This document shows positions 5,917 to 9,109 of a stretch of 9,109 nucleotides of DNA, one piece after another. The first letter of the stretch is position 1. Each line of letters starts with the position of its first letter. The notes beneath the pieces are model-generated. The model saw nothing but the letters and a program-made list of their open reading frames with translations, did not search any database and was not told the DNA's origin. The position numbers and the translations under genes are program-made. The stretch is from JBKQWK01 sp052139595 (GTDB lineage: Bacteria > Actinomycetota > Thermoleophilia > UBA2241), in contig JBKQWK010000275.1 in the NCBI GenBank assembly GCA_052139595.1, positions 1 to 9,109 on the forward strand, read 5' to 3'.

Positions 5917-7699
5917 CGAGATCGCATCCTTCCTGGCATGCGGCGGTCAGCCGCCAGTAGCCGATGGCCTTCTTGCTTTTCGACTGAGCCGCATGACCCG
6001 CTTGCGCTTGAGCACCAATCTCTTCCTGGCGAACAAGCTCCTCGAGGATACGGGTGAGTGTGCTTTCCGAACCCGGACAGCCCGCGGCGAGCTCCTTGAC
6101 CGTCCAGGCATCCTCCTTGCGCGCTGGCAGCACGCCAAGAACGTGCTCTTTCGCTCGTTGCAGGACGACGTCGCCTCGACTGCCGACGAGATCGAAGTGG
6201 CCGGAGGCGTTCAGCTCGATAATCAGCTTGCCGGTCATGCCCGCCAGCCGGCTCACGCCTTCGAGTTCACGCTGCCGCAGCGTGAACTCACCTTGGCCCG
6301 CCTTGCGCTGCAGGTGCAGGATGCAATCGGCCTCGCCAGTGGCCGATGAGGAGCCACGACCCGATTCGCCAAGGACGCCGCCGCCCTTGCGGTCGTGGCG
6401 CAAAAAGAGCACGGCAATGTTCTCACTAGCGATGAGGCGCAACGGTAAAACGGCAGCCGCCATCGCCACCGCGTCGTTTTCGTCGCTAACGCCCGCCCAA
6501 CGCGCCAGGGTATCGACGACAAGCAGACCGATGCCGTTGGTGATGCAGTACTGACGCAACGCCTCGCAGAGCTCGCCCCAGTCGCTTGGGCCTTTGGCCT
6601 GAGCCTCAATCAGCGACATCCACGAGAGACCGCTGTCCGGCTCGTCGAGCAACTGCGCCTCGGCAAGTGCCTGATGCCACGTGATCAGCCACTCTTCGGT
6701 CAGATAGAGCACTTTGACCTTGCTGGTCGGCGCCGCCAGGAAGGGCAAACCGTGGAGAACCGACCAGATGGCATCGAGGGTCAGGCGGGTCTTGCCATGC
6801 TTGGGGTAGGCGTCCAACTCGGCCACTGTGCCGCGAGCAAGCCCCAGGGGCAGAGCAACGATGTACTGCGGCTTGGGGATGTTCATCTGCAGGAGTTCGG
6901 CCACCGAGTAGATGGGCAGCAAGGTCGTAGCGTTGGCAGCCTCGACCCTGACGAACTCAGCCAGCGTGTGCCCGGCGGCCAGATGATCACTAGCATCCTT
7001 ACCAGCGGCGGCGTGCACGACGCTCACAGACGCAGCGACAAGGTGCAGAGAGGTTGCGATTTGGGCGGCATGCTTGCGCCCCGGCTCATCGTTGTCGGCA
7101 ACGATGATTACCTGAGCGTGGGCGAAGTAAGTGTTGTACTCTGCCCGCCACTTACCGGCACCACCGGCATTGCAGGTTGCGACTGCGCCAGCCCGTTCGA
7201 GGGCCACGACATCCTTCTCGCCCTCACAGATGTAGATCGGCTGGTTGCTCTTCACAGCCGCGATGAGCGCCGGCAGGTGATAGAGGACACGGCGGGCGCC
7301 GTTGAGGTTCCACTGCCAGCCGCCAACGCCATCTGGGCGCCGTTGGCGAAAGGTCTTCGGTTCGTATCGGCAGACTTCGTACAGCAGCTTGTTGTCGTCG
7401 TCCACGTAGCGGTAGGTGGCGACGAGTTCGCCGAGTCTGCCGTTGCCGGTAGCACTGCTGCCGTTACCGGCAGCGAGGTCCGCAAGCGAGAGACCGACGG
7501 CGGCGACAACAGCCTCTGTCGTACAGCCGGCATGACAGTGGACAAGAATGCGGCCATCGTCACCTTCGCTAATCGACAGGCTGGGAGTGCGGTCCTCATG
7601 AGCCGGGCAACGGGCGAGGTAACCGACACCAGACCGCTTGACGCCGTCAAACTTACTGAGCAGCCGATCAAGCTGCGGCGTGTGGCTGAGTTCAGTCAT
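5906..7699 (-). CDS. Primase-helicase-like replication protein (CHC2 zinc finger, TOPRIM, RecA-like ATPase)
   Basis: The protein has 597 aa. Residues 31-59 form a CHC2-type zinc site, C31-H34-C55-C59 (CPAHEDRTPSLSI and HCHAGC). A TOPRIM domain covers about 153-240: E159 in YICEGEKD, D202 and D204 in VADNDEPGR, and KDASDHL at the end, the metal-binding set of primases. Residues about 285-500 form a RepA/RecA-like ATPase with AYPKHGKT (297-304) as Walker A, GLLVVDT (D396) as Walker B and LFLRHDRKGGG after it. Ala replaces the first Walker A glycine. A winged-helix tail with SESTLTRILEELVRQEEIG closes the protein. It presumably primes and unwinds element DNA. The ATG at 7699 has GAGG 7 nt upstream. 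It is the central gene of the minus-strand operon. Confidence 0.92.
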   Translation of the reverse strand: MTELSHTPQLDRLLSKFDGVKRSGVGYLARCPAHEDRTPSLSISEGDDGRILVHCHAGCTTEAVVAAVGLSLADLAAGNGSSATGNGRLGELVATYRYVDDDNKLLYEVCRYEPKTFRQRRPDGVGGWQWNLNGARRVLYHLPALIAAVKSNQPIYICEGEKDVVALERAGAVATCNAGGAGKWRAEYNTYFAHAQVIIVADNDEPGRKHAAQIATSLHLVAASVSVVHAAAGKDASDHLAAGHTLAEFVRVEAANATTLLPIYSVAELLQMNIPKPQYIVALPLGLARGTVAELDAYPKHGKTRLTLDAIWSVLHGLPFLAAPTSKVKVLYLTEEWLITWHQALAEAQLLDEPDSGLSWMSLIEAQAKGPSDWGELCEALRQYCITNGIGLLVVDTLARWAGVSDENDAVAMAAAVLPLRLIASENIAVLFLRHDRKGGGVLGESGRGSSSATGEADCILHLQRKAGQGEFTLRQRELEGVSRLAGMTGKLIIELNASGHFDLVGSRGDVVLQRAKEHVLGVLPARKEDAWTVKELAAGCPGSESTLTRILEELVRQEEIGAQAQAGHAAQSKSKKAIGYWRLTAACQEGCDLDEQ

Positions 7700-7859
7700 C
7701 GCTTAACCTCGACCGTGACCAGCCTCGCGAGAGAGCTGGTCGGTACGCTGCCGGCTCGAGCGCTACTGCCGCCTCAGGGCAGAGGTGTACGAAGTCGGGT
7801 CGCTGTCCGCTGAGGGCCAGCCGACAAAGGTAATCAGGCAGAAGGTCTGTCGTCATCAT
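7692..7859 (-). CDS. Possible small protein (55 aa) between excisionase-like gene and primase
   Basis: This ORF can start at ATG 7859 or 7856 and overlaps the end of the excisionase-like gene by about 26 nt. Its TGA lies just inside the primase gene (8-nt overlap). The protein begins MMTTDLLPDYLCRLALSG and continues with RPDFVHLCPEAAVALEP, a plausible helical miniprotein with Cys residues, then an Arg/Ser-rich tail. The frame stays open up to an ATG at 7967, but that start would overlap the upstream gene heavily. The ribosome site is weak, so expression would rely on coupling. No family is recognised. It fills what would otherwise be a 134-nt gap in a compact operon. Confidence 0.45.
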   Translation of the reverse strand: MMTTDLLPDYLCRLALSGQRPDFVHLCPEAAVALEPAAYRPALSRGWSRSRLSDD

Positions 7860-8091
7860 CGAGCACGCCCATTGCACGCAAAAAATTCTGTGTCGGTATG
7901 CGGATCGAATGTCCCCATCGGCAGGACACCACACCGCCGCTGGCGAGAGCGCGGTAGAAAGCGCCACGCGAAAGTCGTGTCCACGGATATGCCTCGGTGG
8001 GAGTCAGACTGGGCGGCATGCGGCGCAGTTCGTCGGCGGTCACGCGCCCTCGCGGTCGCAGCAGGTCGCGTAGCTCACAGTCACTTGCCAT
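7834..8091 (-). CDS. Excisionase-like HTH DNA-binding protein
   Basis: The gene encodes 85 aa. Residues about 38-75 (TRLSRGAFYRALASGG, then CRWGHSIRIPTQNFLRAMG) match the MerR-like HTH_17/excisionase pattern, where a recognition helix is followed by a wing carrying R-x-G-x-x-x-R-I-P and a terminal helix. The first 37 residues are a less typical N-terminal extension. The ATG at 8091-8089 has a strong GGAGG at 8105-8101 with 9 nt spacing. It is the first gene of the long minus-strand operon and faces the divergent plus-strand gene. Such proteins act as recombination directionality factors or small transcription regulators. With no integrase visible here, a regulator of the adjacent divergent promoters or of replication is as likely as excision. 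Confidence 0.8.
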   Translation of the reverse strand: MASDCELRDLLRPRGRVTADELRRMPPSLTPTEAYPWTRLSRGAFYRALASGGVVSCRWGHSIRIPTQNFLRAMGVLDDDDRPSA

Positions 8092-8247
8092 ACTCGCTGG
8101 CCTCCTTTTCAGGCTGGCTGAGTCATTGCCGTTGCGGGCGATCCCCGACGCCCCTCATCAGTTGCAATGGTACGCGCCGGTGGTTATTATGTCCACATCG
8201 TTACTCGAATTTAGACTGTGGACATCGATGAGGAAATTGAGGCTTAG
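8092..8247. promoter_or_regulatory. Divergent control region between replication operon and plus-strand gene
   Basis: The 156-bp region must hold promoters for both directions. Its plus-gene side (8181-8216) is AT-rich, and TTTAGA or TAGACT near 8211-8217 are possible plus-strand -10 elements, while CATAAT on the minus strand near 8191-8186 is a possible minus-strand -10. Neither has a good -35, so I place no exact promoter. An inverted repeat sits across the AT-rich part. The region could also be a replication origin, given the primase operon next to it. Confidence 0.5.
8189..8225. repeat. Perfect 9-bp inverted repeat resembling DnaA boxes
   Basis: ATGTCCACA at 8189-8197 and its exact reverse complement TGTGGACAT at 8217-8225 flank a 19-nt AT-rich spacer. 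Each arm differs by one base from TTGTCCACA, the DnaA box known from actinobacteria, and by two from TTATCCACA. Arm centres are 28 bp apart. It could be a paired DnaA or initiator site, or a dimeric repressor operator controlling one or both flanking genes. Confidence 0.6.
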
Positions 8248-9109
8248 ATGAGTGCAGTACCGCAAGCATCGGCGCGCGCAGAACAGCTGCACGGTCCACT
8301 CTGGCCACGCTTTGACGCCTATGTCCTCGAAGCCGGCCTGATCAAGCCGGCTCCTGGCGCGAAGATCGAGTGGTATGACCCCTGGGCTGAGGATGTGCAG
8401 CGCAAGGCGCAGGCCGAGGAAGATCGCGCCTATAAGTCGCTCGACCGACTTGTGCAGCAGATCTTCGCTAAACACGTCGTGACCAACGCTAGAACAAAGG
8501 GTGTCAGCGCCGCCGTGGCCGGTCGTCAAGTGGATCCTTTGGCAGCGCCCGGTCTGACTGCCCTCGGGCGTAAAGAGGAGAAGCAGCTTCTCGCTTGGTG
8601 TCGACACAACGGCCTGCTCGGGCTTTTGCACCACCAGATTGTGCAAGTGATGCTTCCCCCCGTGTGGCGTGACATGCGCCCGGAAGATGGCTCGCTGGGC
8701 AAGCTTTTCGGTCCCAAGCCGATTCGTGCCATGCAGCCGGTCCTCCAGCATGGGGCCCTCGGCTGGACAACACAGTGGCGCTGGTGCGAAACGCGGACAA
8801 ACGACGATACGCTCATCGGCTTGCCGGTAGCGCGCAAAGCTTGGGGCAACGATGTGGTCGCCCCCGAAGCCACCTACCGACTCATCGACGGTCCCCACTA
8901 CGAAACCGAACCGTTGCCGGGACGCTGGCAACGTTACTTTCCTGGTCGGACAGTCGAGGAGACAGCAGCGAGATTAGGAGAGGAAGATGTGTGGCGCTCC
9001 TACTGCGAGCCGCTCGATGATTTTGTGACGACGGTCCGCCTCGCGACGTACTGGTTGAGCATGCTGCAACAGGTGCGCACCATGGCTGCACAAGACGGCA
9101 ACTTTGCGG
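8248..9109 (+). CDS. Unidentified plus-strand protein, N-terminal 287 residues (runs off right edge)
   Basis: From the ATG at 8248-8250 the plus frame stays open to the window end, with no stop in 287 codons. An in-frame TAG lies directly before the ATG, so this start is well defined, and GAGG lies 5 nt upstream. The protein looks genuine: MSAVPQASARAEQLHGPLWP at the start, EWYDPWAED near residue 41, and a helical hydrophobic part LLAWCRHNGLLGLLHHQIVQ (114-133) ending in MLPPVW. Many Trp residues and repeated WR/RW motifs follow, and there are no transmembrane segments. I do not recognise a family. An antisense ORF at 8158-8931 is judged a shadow. Its divergent position opposite the excisionase-like gene suggests a shared switch. 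Confidence 0.75.
   Translation, partial: MSAVPQASARAEQLHGPLWPRFDAYVLEAGLIKPAPGAKIEWYDPWAEDVQRKAQAEEDRAYKSLDRLVQQIFAKHVVTNARTKGVSAAVAGRQVDPLAAPGLTALGRKEEKQLLAWCRHNGLLGLLHHQIVQVMLPPVWRDMRPEDGSLGKLFGPKPIRAMQPVLQHGALGWTTQWRWCETRTNDDTLIGLPVARKAWGNDVVAPEATYRLIDGPHYETEPLPGRWQRYFPGRTVEETAARLGEEDVWRSYCEPLDDFVTTVRLATYWLSMLQQVRTMAAQDGNFA

Noticed and set aside
6674..7813. Long plus-strand ORF (379 aa) opposite the primase gene
   Set aside because: It is antisense to clear zinc, TOPRIM and ATPase motifs in the minus frame and has no recognisable motif. Long antisense frames are common opposite GC-rich genes.
7692..7967. 91-aa form of the small ORF upstream of the primase
   Set aside because: A start at 7967 lies deep in the excisionase-like gene (134-nt overlap). 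The ATG pair at 7859/7856 is the more reasonable start if the ORF is real.
8158..8931. Minus-strand ORF of 257 aa
   Set aside because: It is antisense to the plus-strand gene starting at 8248, which has a stop-bounded ATG, a ribosome site and more natural codon and residue use. The minus product is a His/Cys/Arg-scattered sequence with no motif.
1..9109. CRISPR array, tRNA, rRNA, insertion sequence or attachment-site repeats
   Set aside because: I saw no regularly spaced repeats, cloverleaf, transposase or long terminal repeat on reading both strands. Short att cores cannot be excluded without the flanks.

Overview
The window reads as an accessory, phage- or plasmid-like segment of a GC-rich bacterium. 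Third codon positions are GC-rich, starts are a mix of ATG and GTG, Shine-Dalgarno sites are of the GGAGG type, and genes are packed with short overlaps. The nearest families I can recall for the ParB-like/methyltransferase and small-terminase-like proteins come from elements of Actinomycetota and Chloroflexota (for example Ktedonobacteria). That is a recollection, not a search result, so the host is undetermined.

Left part (1-1862). The end of an unidentified plus-strand gene (stop at 99-101) converges on a minus-strand three-gene operon: a GTG-started XRE/Cro-type repressor (1862-1542), an ImmA/IrrE-type zinc metallopeptidase (1545-760) and a PIN-domain protein (760-170). The junctions overlap by 4 nt and 1 nt. 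The set looks like a repressor/anti-repressor-protease switch carrying a candidate RNase toxin. Its upstream region (1863-2121) has no convincing gene. It holds a perfect 10-bp palindrome, a consensus DnaA box and a short direct repeat.

Central and right part (2122-8091). One long minus-strand operon is transcribed from about 8.1 kb to 2.1 kb: an excisionase-like HTH protein, a small 55-aa ORF, a 597-aa CHC2-zinc/TOPRIM primase fused to a RecA-like ATPase and a winged helix, two small coupled ORFs (66 and 68 aa), a ParB-like/beta-class DNA methyltransferase fusion, a small HTH protein of terminase-small-subunit type, and a 480-aa protein I do not recognise. Nearly every junction overlaps, or lies within 3 nt, which argues for coordinated expression.

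Right edge (8092-9109). A 156-bp divergent control region carries a perfect 9-bp inverted repeat that resembles DnaA boxes. It separates the big operon from a plus-strand gene that starts at 8248 and runs off the window (287 codons seen, no stop). No capsid, portal, large terminase, integrase or tRNA is visible. The window therefore shows a replication/modification/regulation block of an element, not its structural or integration genes. The best candidates for something undescribed are the XRE-ImmA-PIN module, the unknown protein next to the small-terminase-like gene, and the DnaA-box-like repeats beside the primase operon.
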